Below are positions 11,787 to 23,267 of a DNA stretch of 64,000 nucleotides, in pieces (within the stretch, counting starts at the first letter, position 1; every line of letters starts with the position of its first letter). The notes below the pieces were generated by a model, which worked only from the letters and a program-made list of their open reading frames with translations, did no database searches and was not told the origin of the DNA. The stretch comes from Paragordius varius (lineage: Eukaryota > Nematomorpha): NCBI GenBank assembly GCA_964247055.1, contig OZ176050.1:2728001-2792000 (forward strand). The letters are read 5' to 3'. A program made the translations under genes and the position numbers.

Positions 11787-14551
11787 TTAAAAAAAGGCAA
11801 AAATGCCTCTAAAAGCCAATAGATATCCTATACTTTCAGTGTGATGTGCCTTTTTAGTTGTCATGTATGATCGTATATTTTCCATTACAACGGTTTCCCA
11901 CTCTTGATCATTGAGATTGTGAGAAAAAGAGCCCCTTAGGTAAGGTTTAAAGTCAAATGCATTATGACCAAAAATGCAATGCTGCAAATATAATAGCATA
12001 CATATACTAATTATGTTTAAAAACTTTATTGTATATATTATATATTTTTAACAATTCAAAAATTAAATTTAAACATAATCTTAATAACTAAATAGTATGT
12101 TTTAACTAATTTTTAGCGTTTCATTCGAAGATAAGATAAAACAAAAAATATATAAACAACAATTATTTTTTCCAAGGACGCAAAAAATTTTCCATCAAAC
12201 AAGCTCATATTAAAAATAAAACTTAAAAGAAGCATATTACTTTAAGTAATCCATTAGATGTTAAACGTATCCTATTGCAACTTCCACAAAAATGTTGCGT
12301 CATTGTAGATATAAAACCTATACGGCCAACGAAACCTGGAATTTGATATACCTAAAAAGTTAAAAGTATAAAAGTTAGGTAGGTGGTAAGGTCTAGGACT
12401 CCAAATTCGGAGTTTTGTGGCCATGAAGTAATTCCCGCCATAACTTACGATCTTTACATTGTTCTGTCATGAAACTACGTTAATTCAAGTTCATTTTTAT
12501 ATTCTCATTATAGAAAAGGGATGGTCGCTTTTTTTTTCTTTTTCCATCAACATTGATGTTTTCAACAGTTTTTAAGGGTGGGTGTCATCTCTTCTTTGAG
12601 TATGACCGTAGACACGCAATCTATTAGTTTGGATGATATAATCGATTTTATCTGTTTTTTAATAAAAATTATAGTGTACGAAAGCAGCTTTTGAGTATTC
12701 GGCTCTCACTAGATAGGAGTTTTGTTTGATTAGTTTTGTTTTATGCCCAAGTTTCAAAACCATAGGTAAGAGCTAATCTTATTCCTGCTTTGTAAACTAT
12801 GGCCAACAAAGTCCTATTGCCACCTCCCTCCGGTGTTTGCTGGGGCATGAAAATGCACTAACGGCAAAGGCCAGTTTTTCTAATGATTTGTAAAATCATT
12901 AGTTGTACACAAGGGCATGTACGTGAAAAATTGCCTCAATAAACCATGAAGTATTAATAATATGAATATAAAAAAAGTATAACGGTCATGAAATCAACTA
13001 AATATATATATATATATATATATATAAAACTGGTTAATTTTTATAAAAATAAAATTTTAACAAAACATAATAAAGACACCAGTAACTGATTATAAATATA
13101 TACTTTAGTAATTTAATAACCAGGATATATCAATCCAAAAAAGATTATATGAAATTAAAATTTCTGTTAATACAAACTTTAGCACTAGATCCTTTGATAG
13201 TATTAATACGTTCGATGTTTGGGTAACCAGATTTAATTTTTTCAAGTATTTCACCATACGGTACTAATTTAGACGTGTCCCAACCATTGTCAAGGAAAGG
13301 CATATATTCAATAAATCTCACTTCTACGTCCTGCCCTTGTTAATAAAAAGTTAAAGTACTAAATTTTAAAATTATGAAAAAACTATTAAATAGTATTTAG
13401 CAAATTGTATACATATGAAATTTGTCGAAAATTTATGTAAATAATTAAACACTATATTTATAAAACTAGGATATAAATGGTATATTTTTTAAAGTTTTGC
13501 AAGTAGATATTTTTGAAACTAATTATAAACCGCTAATTTTTCAAATAATAGTTTACCAAAATGCTGTCAAAATAAATAAAGTTATTTTTAATTTAATTTT
13601 TTCGCGATTTAAATTTTAATGGCACAAATACATTTAAAAATTGCCCTTATTGTAATCGGTGTCACTATTAAATACAAAGCTTTCATGGAAAATAACCCAA
13701 AAAAATGTTAGATTTAAATTTGCAAAATGAAGCCATCAAATAAGTAAGCGTTGAAGGCTCTTTATGATAAATTAATATAAAACTTATGTGAACCTCTTAA
13801 TTTTAATAAATATCTAACAAAGTTACAAATTAATAATTATTTTATGTTAAGTTTCTTAAAATAATAATATACTTGATTGCATGCCAAATCTACAAATTTA
13901 AAAATTTCATCCTCATTAAAATTACGCATGATGACGCAATTGATCTAAAAATAAAAATGCATATACTTTTATAACAGGAAAAAGTTTGTTTCTTAAACAT
14001 TGAGTTAGACCAGTAAAAACTTTTTCGAATCTTTGAGATGATTTGCGTTTACAACCTTTAAGTTATATTGATTAAAACCTGTTATTTTGGAAAATTTAAT
14101 TGGATCTAATGTGTCAAGAGATACATTTAAATTTGTAAGTCCAGAATTTACCAAGGAATTTAACCGCTCCATTAAAAAATATCCGTTTGTTGTCAAACCT
14201 ATGGTTGCAATATCGGTATTAATTTTTATGTGGTCTAAATATCAAATAATGTTTAAAACTTATAAGTTTTATCGTATCTGATTTTAATAATGGTTCACCA
14301 CCGGTAATTCTAATTTTTTTTATGGAAGCATTTTTGTATAGCAGGTCAACAATTTTAGTTAATTCTGCAAAACTTAATTGGTGTTCAAAATATTTGTGAT
14401 TAATTTGTTGGGGATAACAATAATTACCTAAGGTTATTTTTGGCTTACATCTAAAATTGCACTTATCAGTAACGCTTATTCTCAGATAATTGTGCAACCG
14501 AAAATAATTGTCGTAAAGGCCAGTCCCTAGCGACCTACATGCTTGTGTCAT
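11787..14551 (-). CDS. MOCS1: Molybdenum cofactor biosynthesis protein, MOCS1A/MoaA-type radical SAM enzyme
   Basis: Seven exons in transcript order, 14551-14449, 14427-14260, 14234-14011, 13944-13873, 13330-13178, 12351-12241 and 11981-11787, join in phase to 341 aa. MoaA/MOCS1A with MoaC converts GTP to cyclic pyranopterin monophosphate, the first step of Moco synthesis, in mitochondria of animals. The N-terminal [4Fe-4S] motif CNFRCNYCYP (C31, C35, C38) appears only when a 21-nt intron is removed. GGEPLL follows, then TTNG, SLDTL and RFIEYMPF. The C-terminal cluster motif is C-x2-C-x13-C (FCGSCNRIRLT, then HCIFG across an intron). Intron 2 is 25 nt. No MOCS1B (MoaC-like) domain follows, and the C-terminal Gly-Gly usual for MOCS1A is not visible (end RGIFAFF). 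The ATG at 14551 is the first in frame; an upstream exon with a targeting peptide is possible. Confidence 0.9.
12500..12860 (-). pseudogene. Non-LTR retrotransposon (LINE) fragment, 3' end of reverse transcriptase
   Basis: The reverse strand reads TLLAIVYKAGIRLALTYGFE, then TWA, a stop, then NKTNQTKLLSSESRILK. This matches the remembered pattern of LINE reverse transcriptase ends (LYKTLIRPVVTYGSETW ... LVFERKILR). It carries several stops, lies in the MOCS1A intron between 12352 and 13177, and is a dead fragment. The GC content is higher than the surrounding intron. Family (RTE- or Jockey-like) not determined. Confidence 0.65.
13000..13028. repeat. (TA)n microsatellite
   Basis: About 14 TA dinucleotides in a MOCS1A intron. 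Confidence 0.9.
14428..14448 (-). other. 21-nt spliceosomal intron in MOCS1A
   Basis: On the reverse strand the segment starts GTAAG and ends CCTTAG. Removing it turns C-x3-C-x9-C into the canonical C-x3-C-x2-C of radical SAM enzymes and keeps frame. The segment is a multiple of three with no in-frame stop, so retention would insert seven residues (KPKITLG) within the cluster motif. Confidence 0.85.
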
Positions 14552-15307
14552 GTGTTTTCATGGTATATCAAATCTGACATATGGTTGAGACGCTTTTTTA
14601 AAATATTGGCATTCGTTTTCTGTGCAGAAAACATTTCATGAGGAAAATTGTTATATAGTATTTAAAATATTTTTGCTAAGAGTAAATGCAATTAAATAAT
14701 TATATAACATTTTTTGCCAAATATATTGAAAAAACCAGGATAGTATTACCTATTTTTCTGTAAGGCCATTTTTTAAATATCAAGAGCTTTCCTTATTTGA
14801 TATCTGTAAAGCCTAATATAGGGTGACCAGATTTTTTTATGGAAAAAGGGGGACAAATCTGAGAAAGGGGGCCCGGAGGTACAACCAAAAAAATTTATTG
14901 TAATTTTTATTTTTAACACAAATAGATATATATTAAAAAATTTGAATCTTCGATATATTTTTTATTTGAATTGCAGATTATCATCATTTTTTAAAATATT
15001 GTAGAAGTCTATACAAGAATTTGTAAAATTATATTTGACAGATAAAATGGCCCTTAAAGTTTCAACATTTAAATTTGATTCCGATGTCCACAACTGCTGT
15101 AGAAATAACGCGCTTAGTAGCAGCGTTGGTTCCAGGCAAAGATAGTGCAAATTCCACAATTTTTATATTATAGTATGGAACATATTTTGTTTAATCTAAC
15201 CATTTCGTTTTCACTGTATTTTTTTTGTTGCTCATAATTTAAATTATTCATTATTAATATATTTTTTAACTAATGAAACTTCAGAAAAAAGATCATTTTC
15301 TGAAAGA

Positions 15308-15826
15308 TTACTTTTTGGGAATTTTTAGGAGATGCAGGTGTAAATGATTTTGGAATATCGCACCAAATGCTGGTTTTACTGTTATCCAATAAAAATGATC
15401 AATTTCATTGAATTGCACCGTCCAGGCTATCAAATAATTACAGTTTGTATAAAACATTATATGGTACATGTTATTTTGGCAATTTATTAAACCTTGTTTT
15501 TCTAAAATGCTTATAATATTGCGGATTGCTAATGGTATAAAATTATTTTCTCTTTCTTGACATTGGAATTTTAGGTTAACTTCATTAGCTAATTCGATTG
15601 GCGAAATTTTACCACCTTCTATCAATTTAATAGCATTTTGAAAGAGAAAAGCTTGATTATGTAGGAACTCTAACCATATTTTTAAAAAATCACATTCAAA
15701 AAACTTTCCAAAGTTATGGTACATTTGTCGTGATAAAAAATAGGATTTTAAAGGATCATACATTTTTAAATTTTTTTCGATAGCTGGCAGAAGAGCTAAC
15801 CAACAAGTTTTACAATATCCGAGCAT
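15308..15826 (-). pseudogene. hAT transposase C-terminal portion
   Basis: A 172-codon open block on the reverse strand. Features such as YPS-like spacing before LKSYFLSRQ, then FLKIWLEFLHNQAFLFQNA and IKLIEGGKISPIEL resemble aphid- and SCAND3/ZBED-type hAT transposases from memory. It is the longest surviving piece of the element at 14819-18892. Upstream pieces are 16457-16329 and 18294-18168: DFYQKTAFGKEEKNLALAEV and FHAVNHNHSFRS read straight on into IDCTSQVIRTLFNKN across the inner insertion, showing where the coding sequence was split. Confidence 0.7.
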
Positions 15827-16457
15827 TTTTTGATATTGAACTTAAAGTCGGATAACTGATATATGATGGGTATAAACATCAAACATATTACTGTGAGCGG
15901 CATTTTCACAGAATTCCTTTAGCGTTACCACGCGTACCGTGTTACATAAAAATAGGAATATACAACAATTACATTTTGCACATCTAGGGGTAGCAAATCA
16001 GCAGCTGTTTGAATAGCGTTGTGTATTATATGCTCTGCACACCCAACGCCGATAATGTTTTGATTAAGATTATCTGCTAATTTATAAAAAATATTTTTTG
16101 TTCCCCTCCTTGCTTTTCCACCGAAGTTTGTATTAGTGCTGTAAGCGCAATATGCGATGATTTTGTCTTTTAATTTTTTTTTTCATATTCATTATTGAAG
16201 TAATTATGTCGGAATTTTCACCGGGTAGAAAAATCAAATCAAAAAATCCTATTAAAGTAAAAAATAATTTTGTTTCTTTGTAATTTGATGCATCGAGTAT
16301 AGCGATATGAAATACTTTTCAGCACTTTTTGTATTTCAGTAAATGCTTGTGGAGAAAGGACATTGCACACAATGGCTTCAGCCTTTGTACGGGCACATGT
16401 AAATTTTTATTGAATAAGGTACGAATAACCTGTGAGGTACAATCTATAGATTCAAAG

Positions 16458-18167
16458 CAGGGTTTCTTAAACTATGGGTCGAGACCTCATTTGGGGTCGC
16501 GTAGCAAAATTATGGGGTCGCGAGTGATAAAAATACAATTTAACAAAAAAATCTTTTTAAACTTGTAAAATTATTGTTATAAAGAAAAATAACAATGATC
16601 GTATATAAATATATCCTAAAATCTTCTGGTTCGGAAAGACTCTTTATACCAGCATTTCCATATCGATCATTATAATCTATATATATTTATAAAAATGGAA
16701 TAGGCTGGCTTTGTGATATGTTTCCGGAAAACTGGTGGGCCCATTCAAATCCAAATGTCAAATAATCATTAATGAATTCCCCGACAATAACTTGGCCCTT
16801 TTTTGAATTAGGCTCCTAGTTCGGGCTCAACCCGTGAACGGTTTTTGAAAACACAAGCCCGCAAAAATCGTGTCTTTGCAATTTTCCGAAAAACGTGTTG
16901 GTCAATTTCAAATATGATTCTTTTTACCTTTTTTCTATTGCGCCGAACATAATCGGCTTACTTTTTTAATTTAGGCTCTCTTTTTACACTCTTCCCCCGT
17001 ACAATGCTAATTTTTTTCAAAAAAACCCAGTAATATTAATGAGAATTCCAGGTATTCCCTGATAAAAGGCAAAAGTTATAGTCTTGCGTTTTTTTAATAT
17101 TGGCTTCTGGGTAAACAGATAGCCGCTTAAACTGCGCCTATATATAGAAATGGCGTTGTTTTGGAGCTAATTTACAGATATAAAACCATATGAGCTCATT
17201 GAAAGCTTGAAATATTACTCGTAACTAGGTAGAGGTCGGGCTTTTTTATTTGCCGTTAATTTGGGGTCTTTATGCCCTCGCCATCATATAACGATTATTT
17301 AGTGTTGAGGTATTTTTCGAATAACTCATGAGACGATGGTATCAAAGATGATTCCAAATATTTCTCTATAAAGGCAAAGAATTTAATCAGCGCTTTTTCC
17401 ATATAGGTCTATGGGTAGGGGTCTACCGGTTTAAAACTGAGACGCCAATAGGCGTAGTTTTGGAACTAATTTTCAAGAATTTAGTCAAACACATTTCTGG
17501 ATAATTTGTATAATATCATTCTTTCCTTTAGAAACCACAAATGATTTACTTTTTATATCCCTTGATCCCAGATGTGTGAACACAATTTTAAAATAGAACT
17601 TTTAGCCATGATTTCGTAAAATGAAAATCTTATGATAAATTCCAATGATAATAGAATATTAACCATAAGCATATGGTCAATTTCGAGTAAACAATATTTG
17701 AGCCTATGCAAAAATGTAAAAGAATAATTAAAGACATTTTTTATTAAATATGGTTTTATTATTTTTTATCTCCATTAACTCTATTTATTGCAAATTATTA
17801 GGAATAATTATCGGTGGGACTAAGTCACAGCTAAGCGTGACAGGGCCAGCTAGTATCTTGTATAAATTTATTATGAATTAGAAAATGTTATAGAAATTTA
17901 CAAAAGATTTATTTTTGTCAATCTCTTAAAAGTGAAATTATCTTGTATAAATTTACTATGAATCAGAAAATGTTATAGGAATTTATAAAAAATGTAGATT
18001 TATTTTTGTCAATATCTCAAAACCGTATTAATCCTAATAAATATTATTAATAAAATTTCTATATGTTATTTCGAAGAAACTATTACTTTCTTTTATATTT
18101 GTTGGGGTCGTTAAGAAACACGCCATCATAAATGGGGTCGGGAACTCCAAAAGTCTAAGAAGTCCTG
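16458..18167. mobile_element. Inner hAT element nested in the transposase of the outer hAT
   Basis: Ends are CAGGGTTTCTTAAACTATGG (16458) and, reverse-complemented from 18167, CAGGACTTCTTAGACTTTTG, both leading into GGGTC-rich sequence. Flanks are attcaaag (16450-16457) and atctaaag (18168-18175), 6 of 8 matching, a decayed 8-bp duplication. It is 1.71 kb and has no transposase. Most of its interior is a Helitron (16676-17854). A segment of about 90 bp (17855-17940) is repeated in tandem just after it. A second copy of its right half lies at 43031. Confidence 0.8.
16676..17854 (+). mobile_element. Non-autonomous Helitron nested in the inner hAT
   Basis: Starts TCTATATATATTTATAAAAA after an A and ends CCAGCTAGT (CTRRT-type). 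A hairpin, GTCAC/GTGAC at 17824-17841, sits 13 nt before the end, the classic Helitron 3' design. The body matches the longer Helitron at 52330 (for example the CTGGCTTT...TTTCCGGAAAAC start and GGTAGGGGTCTACCGGTTTA). It encodes no RepHel protein. Confidence 0.75.
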
Positions 18168-20249
18168 ATCTAAAGGAATGATTGTGATTAACGGCGTGAA
18201 AAGATAAAACTTCGGCTAGTGCCAAATTTTTTTCTTCCTTTCCAAAAGCGGTTTTTTGATAAAAATCGCTCATTTTGTAATATGATGCCGCCATATCTAA
18301 ACTTTTTTATGTTTCTGTTTCCATATGCTTTGTAATATCATGCTTGCCGCCATGCGCTAGGAAATCTCCTCGCATAAAGAACATTTAACAAATGATTCAT
18401 TCTTCGTTTTTTTGATAAAAGAAAATTCTTTCATTAATTCATCGTTGATACAACCTTTCTTGTACTCATATTTTAACTAATAATTAGTATAAAAAAATAT
18501 TATATTACCCTAATTTTCTGGAGTAAACGTATAAGATACCGATTTGTGCTATTAATTTGTCTTTTTGATAATGTTGGTAAATATTAGTATAAAAAAATAT
18601 TTTATCACCTTAATTTTCTGGACTAAACGTATAAGCTACCGATTTGTGGTATCCTTTGTCTTTTTGTAATGTTGGCAGTAGGAGTAGGGAGCAAAGTGTA
18701 TAATCATATGAAATCAATTCGCAAAGAATAAATATTTTTAATTTAAAAATAAATTTTTTTATTTAAAATTGATATAAATTTTATAATAAAAAATTTAAAC
18801 GAATAAAATAATATATTTTTTTATAAAAAAAATTTTATAATCGTGAAAAAGCGGGACATTTTTAAAACGTAGCGGGACGTCTGGTCACCCTAACCTAATA
18901 TTCAGGCAATATTCTTGTATTAGATATGTTTTGCCCCGGAAACGTACATATAACGAATCTTTCTGGTTCCTATGTCTAAAGGTGTTGGGATAATCCTCTC
19001 TCTGGTTAGTTCGGATTTAACAATGTAGCACTCATTTCATTAGTGAATCGCTTTGTATGCCCTGACATGGGTCTCCCCTGTAATTTGTCTTTAATGGTTG
19101 ATATCGAAAAGGAATTGGGGTTTATAAACGTTGCTATATTTTAATGTGACCAGATAGGCTGTTTTTCGCAGTACAGTACTGGATTTTCAGAAAAAATTGC
19201 GACTGTACTTCGCCCATTTTTGTACTGATTTTACAAATTAAAAAATTTAATTTTTCATAAATATATATTAACCTTTTATTTATTCAAAAAATTATTTGAA
19301 ATTTGATATAGTACCCTCTGTAAAAATAGCCCCATAATTTGTAAAGAAATGCTTTATTTTGCGGTAAAAAACTAAGATTGGCCTATTTTTAATTGGTTAA
19401 TATATTTTCTACTCGAATTATTTATAAAATTGGAATTTGGATCGGTCAAACCGCTTATGATTCAGCTTTCGCGCTGGCGAAACTATAAATCTCACCGTAA
19501 GATTCAGGCTAAGGCTCTTTCACTCAGGGCTTCCACAAAAACAGCCTCAAAATACAAAATTAATTTATGATATTTTAATAAATGTTTGATCAGATTTAGA
19601 CAGTTCATTTTTTATTATAATTATCAAACGGAAAATTGTTTTTCCCGTAACTAGTATTAAAATATATATGGCATATGATTTCGAAATAACCTTTTTTTCG
19701 TATTAAAAAATTAATGATTTTATGTTTCTATACTCATTAGTTGGGAGGTATGGTACTTAATTTTTTTTCTAAACTTTAATTAACTATATATTAAAAATTA
19801 AAATATGCATCCTTATAACATTAGCATTTAAGCATATCAAGTTATTTCGAATAACAAAATAATCTAGCCCTGTGCAAAATAAATTACATATATGTGAACC
19901 ATAAAAAGAAAAACATCTTATATTTGGATATTAATTCATTGATGAAAGAAACTGAAAAAACTAAGTATTTTTTTGATATCCAGCATTCTATGGATTTAAA
20001 GATTTAGAAGGAAACAAACATGTGAAATAATTCATTTGAAAACAAAATTTATGATTAAATTTGATTGAATATATTTGATAATAAATATAAAAAAATGTAT
20101 AATATAATTTTTCTGAAACACAAGCTTCAGCATTGTTTTACAATCTCCAATATCGCATGATATTTACTTAAGTAAAAAATGGTAATGACCATGGTCTGAC
20201 TGTGTCTGACCGGACTTTTTTGAAAATGAGTCAAATGCACAACCCTAAT

Positions 20250-20712
20250 TATAACATCTCAACCGTTTATATCGTTTCCATCATGCGCAAAATAGTATGA
20301 AGTATACTTCAAAACAATTTCGCTAAAAATTAAATTTTTGAAATTATGCATTGTTTAAATATTTAGTTGATATTAAAATTTAGCATATATTTAAAATTAT
20401 TGCACAATGTCGGAATTTTTGCGTTTATTTTAAGAGAACAGTCCATTTTAATAGAGCCAAAAAAAATTGGATTTTCAGAGCCCACATCTTAAATTTAAAT
20501 TTTTAAAAATATTGTTTTGCTTTTTATATGTAATTTATGTTATATTTTAGTCATTTTTTTTAATAAAGCATTTGGCTGTCACCAAAAAATATATTTGAAA
20601 TAATTGCATACAAATTTTATACGGAGCACTTACCACAAAAGTGTAAATAACTTTCTTTAATAATAAGGGTCAAAACTAAAAGAACCACGATAATCCTGAT
20701 ATTTTCCTATCA

Positions 20713-20748
<36 letters not shown>

Positions 20749-20790
20749 CATCTGGATATTTTTTTGTGGAAACTGTGAAATATAACACAC
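20250..20790 (+). repeat. Dispersed repeat R1, copy 1
   Basis: Shares a colinear series of blocks with 30080-30640 and 47930-48240: ATCGTTTCCATCATGC, TTTTTGCG then TTATTTTAAGAGAA, GGATTTTCAGAGCCCACAT, GGAGCACTTACCACAAAAGT, and GATATTTTTTTGTGGAAACT. No ORF and no clear ends. It lies within the TIR element. Confidence 0.7.
20715..20747. repeat. (TA)n microsatellite
   Basis: About 16 AT dinucleotides inside R1 copy 1. Confidence 0.9.
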
Positions 20791-21801
20791 CCTTGGTGTA
20801 AAAACAGGCAAAGTATGCTTTAATTTTGTACTGCGTCAAAGTTCAAAATATCTGGTCACATTATATTATTACCAGATATTTCTTGACGCAGCATATAATT
20901 ATAACATACTTTGCCTGATTTTTACTGTTATCTGTGTTTTATATAGTTGCATTGAAAATTGATTCTTTTAATGCGAAGAATCGAATTAACGTTTCATGGT
21001 ATGTTACTTGATAGACAAATACTCGAAAAAGAAAATTAAAATGGAAAAAATTGATAAAAAAAATATTTGTTGTGTGTGTGTTAAAAATTCTAAAATTTGT
21101 TTGGACAGAAATATATAACAAAACTGGATACAAGTTTGAGTTTATGAAAGTAAAAAATTGCGAAATAACATTCCCACAAATGAGAATATAAAACAAAAAA
21201 AATATCCCTTTTTTACTACGAGGTTATAAAATATAAAGTGTTACGGAAATATCAATTTTGTATAATTTTCTTTTTGATAATTTTAATTAAAGTTAAACAA
21301 AACTTAAACAAACCTATATTTATAAACAAAAATTACTTTCCAAATTATTTAAAATTTTTACTAAAATAGGAATTTTAAATTTTGAGATTTCTTACAGGCG
21401 CAGTTTTTCGAAACCTCATTACTGTACTGCGAAAAACAGTCACGTGATCGCATTATGCTATAGGGGTTTTCCTTGACAACAATATTGGCCAAAATAAGCA
21501 TATTAAACGCCAAGGCAAACTGGTTATTTACAAAAATCACGGTCAATCTCGACAGATATGGAACAGATACCATTTTGATTTAGAAATATCATTGTATATC
21601 AATTTTATATTTGAATAATCGGTATTATTTAACTTAATACTTTTTAGAAAAGCAGTTTGCCATAAAACTTAGTACAAATAACCATAGTTGTGCATTTGTT
21701 TCATGCCAGTTTCTTCTTAAAACTTAAGATATCGATATATATGGCGATTCTTATACTATAAAACTATAAATTTATTTATAAGCATGTAAATAGTATAGCG
21801 C

Positions 21802-23267
21802 TTAATGCGATATGAGATCCAAAATAATTTGATAAACTGTTTGCGGTGCATCTATACCCCAAATAAAATCAAGGTGATTATAATGGGGTAAATGATAATT
21901 TTTCCATTTGACTGATGGATCCAGTTGTGAGGTGAACAGCGCCAAATCTTTTGGATCTGAAATCCAATCTTTCCCACCAGTGTACAAGTAAAGTGATATG
22001 TTTTGGATAAGTTTGATATCATACATTGGAGGGGTTGGCTGTTGATACATCTCCACATTACCGAACGGGCCATAATCATACATGTCATAAAGGCCAGAAC
22101 GGATACCTTGAACAAAATGAATCATGTTTTTAACAGAGGTACCGGCAGGACTGTGAGCAAAGTACGTCGGTATTCTTGACTAAAATTATTTGCGTTAAAA
22201 AAAACTTTGAACTTTGTTGAGATTGATAGAATCTGGGCCACATATAAGGAAAAGCGTATTCGAACAAACAGATCTTACAAGTCTATGATCACAAAACAAT
22301 TCAGTCAATTCATCAATTATTTTGTTAGCTGGTAAAAAGCTTTTATCTTGTCCTAACATATACTCCAAAATTTCCAGAGAAACGGGTAATCGAGAAAACG
22401 TTTCTAAAGGCCCATAGGCGTTTTTAATGAAGGCCACTGGTGATAAAGCATGAAAAGATCTTATAGATAGGGAATTAATAAGACCTACATATATTAGTTA
22501 TATCGTAATTTACCTTTTGCGATTGCAGAAAACATAATTAATGTCCCCTGCGAGTGTCCAACATAATGAAGAGACTTTTCCTTGGTAATATTTAAAATAT
22601 AATGAACAATAACCGGCATATCGAATTGAGCCATATCGTCCCAACTAATATTCATACCAAAAATATTTAACCTGAAATCCCAAAATTTTGGATCTTTTAT
22701 TGTCAAATTTATATGCTTATTGGAATAGGTATTACCGCGAGAATTAGAAATCCAAACCTCATAGGATAAATCGGCCATAATAAATGCTTGATCATTAATA
22801 AATTTAAAAACCAAGACTTCCTTTTACTTGGTTAAGGACCCACATTGCTGAAGAACAAAGCAAACCATGCTGTAAAAGTACTACACCTTTAGATTCTTGT
22901 TTTGGTATTATTCTTTGTAAACTCAATATATATCCGTCTTGTGTGGAAATCTCATGATTTTCGACTTTATATCCATAGAATGTAATTATTTCGCTCTTAA
23001 AAAATTATTTTTAATTTACCACATTCTTTGATGTTTCAGGATCTTTAGAGGCATGTGTAAGATAAATTTTTAAAAAAAATAATGATAAAAACAACATGTC
23101 TTAACTATAAAAAAATTTAACCATATAATGATTGCACTACCTACACCCTTGTCGAAAAAATAAAATAGAAGCTTTCCCCTATAGCCGAAACATGCGCTTT
23201 GCACATGACTTAATTTATGTATGTTATACCATATTATATCAAATTGTTGTGATTTCATAATAATCAT
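21802..23267 (-). CDS. Acid lipase (gastric/lysosomal lipase, AB-hydrolase family)
   Basis: Six exons in transcript order, 23267-23147, 23042-23020, 22995-22812, 22786-22514, 22484-22213 and 22179-21802, join in phase to 416 aa, close to the usual 400. The family motif DPETSKNVSEII starts the conserved part, then GYILSLQRI and LLQHGLL (oxyanion region). The nucleophile is Ser188 in GHSQG. Asp366 (GGKDWISDPKD) and His393 (HYNHLDFIWG) are the expected triad partners. HSPAGTSVKN and LDFIWG are family hallmarks. The enzyme should hydrolyse triglycerides or cholesteryl esters in lysosomes or outside the cell. Introns 2-5 are 24, 25, 29 and 33 nt. Exon 2 would be a 23-nt micro-exon. The first exon is the weakest part: it fits phase but shows no classical signal peptide. 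Confidence 0.88.
22787..22811 (-). other. 25-nt intron in the lipase gene
   Basis: Reverse strand GTTTTTAAATTT ... ATCAAG. Its removal joins ...QVKGSL to AFIMADLSYEVW, matching the SLAFILADAGYDVW pattern of acid lipases exactly in register; unspliced, the frame stops. Confidence 0.85.

Larger units (their letters stand above)
14819..18892 (-). mobile_element. hAT DNA transposon, 4.07 kb, decayed, with nested insertion
   Basis: Terminal inverted repeats TAGGGTGACCAGA (14819) and TCTGGTCACCCTA (ending 18892) are flanked by 8-bp target duplications gcctaata (14811-14818) and acctaata (18893-18900), 7 of 8 matching, as expected for hAT. It carries remains of a reverse-strand transposase in several blocks, interrupted between 16457 and 18168 by a second element. 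Subterminal sequence is a GGGGGACA-type repeat (GGAAAAAGGGGGACA; GAAAAAGCGGGACA inverted). The transposase frame is broken in several places, so the copy is non-autonomous now. Confidence 0.85.
19139..21455. mobile_element. TIR element, probably hAT, 2.3 kb, non-autonomous
   Basis: The left end reads TTAATGTGACCAGATAGGCTG, then TTTTTCGCAGTACAGTA. The right end, reverse-complemented, reads TAATGCGATCACGTGACTG, then TTTTTCGCAGTACAGTA, so the inverted repeat is about 40 bp. tgctata occurs just outside both ends (19132-19138 and 21456-21462), suggesting a 7-8 bp target duplication; the exact left boundary is uncertain by 2-3 bp. No transposase ORF is seen. The interior holds an R1 repeat copy and a TA microsatellite. 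Confidence 0.65.
18893..21573 (-). pseudogene. Candidate short host ORF split by a transposon (low confidence)
   Basis: Reverse strand 21573-21457 encodes an ATG-started hydrophobic, signal-like stretch (LAFNMLILANIVV, then KENPYS). The element at 19139-21455 interrupts it. On the far side of the insertion, after its target duplication, the frame continues as NVYKPQFLFDINH then a stop. Alternatively a GT at 19129-19128 and an AG before GGGAGACCC could splice it to SGHTKRFTNEMSATLLNPN. No family is recognised. It may be an exon of a small secreted protein disrupted in this individual, or chance. Confidence 0.2.

Noticed and set aside
13466-13490. Possible fifth TACCATT-family MITE (ATAAATGGTATAT)
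   Set aside because: No inverted partner end was found nearby.
14005-14281. A frameshifted, decayed MOCS1 pseudogene
   Set aside because: The apparent breaks vanish when the 21- and 25-nt introns are removed; all cluster cysteines and motifs are then intact.
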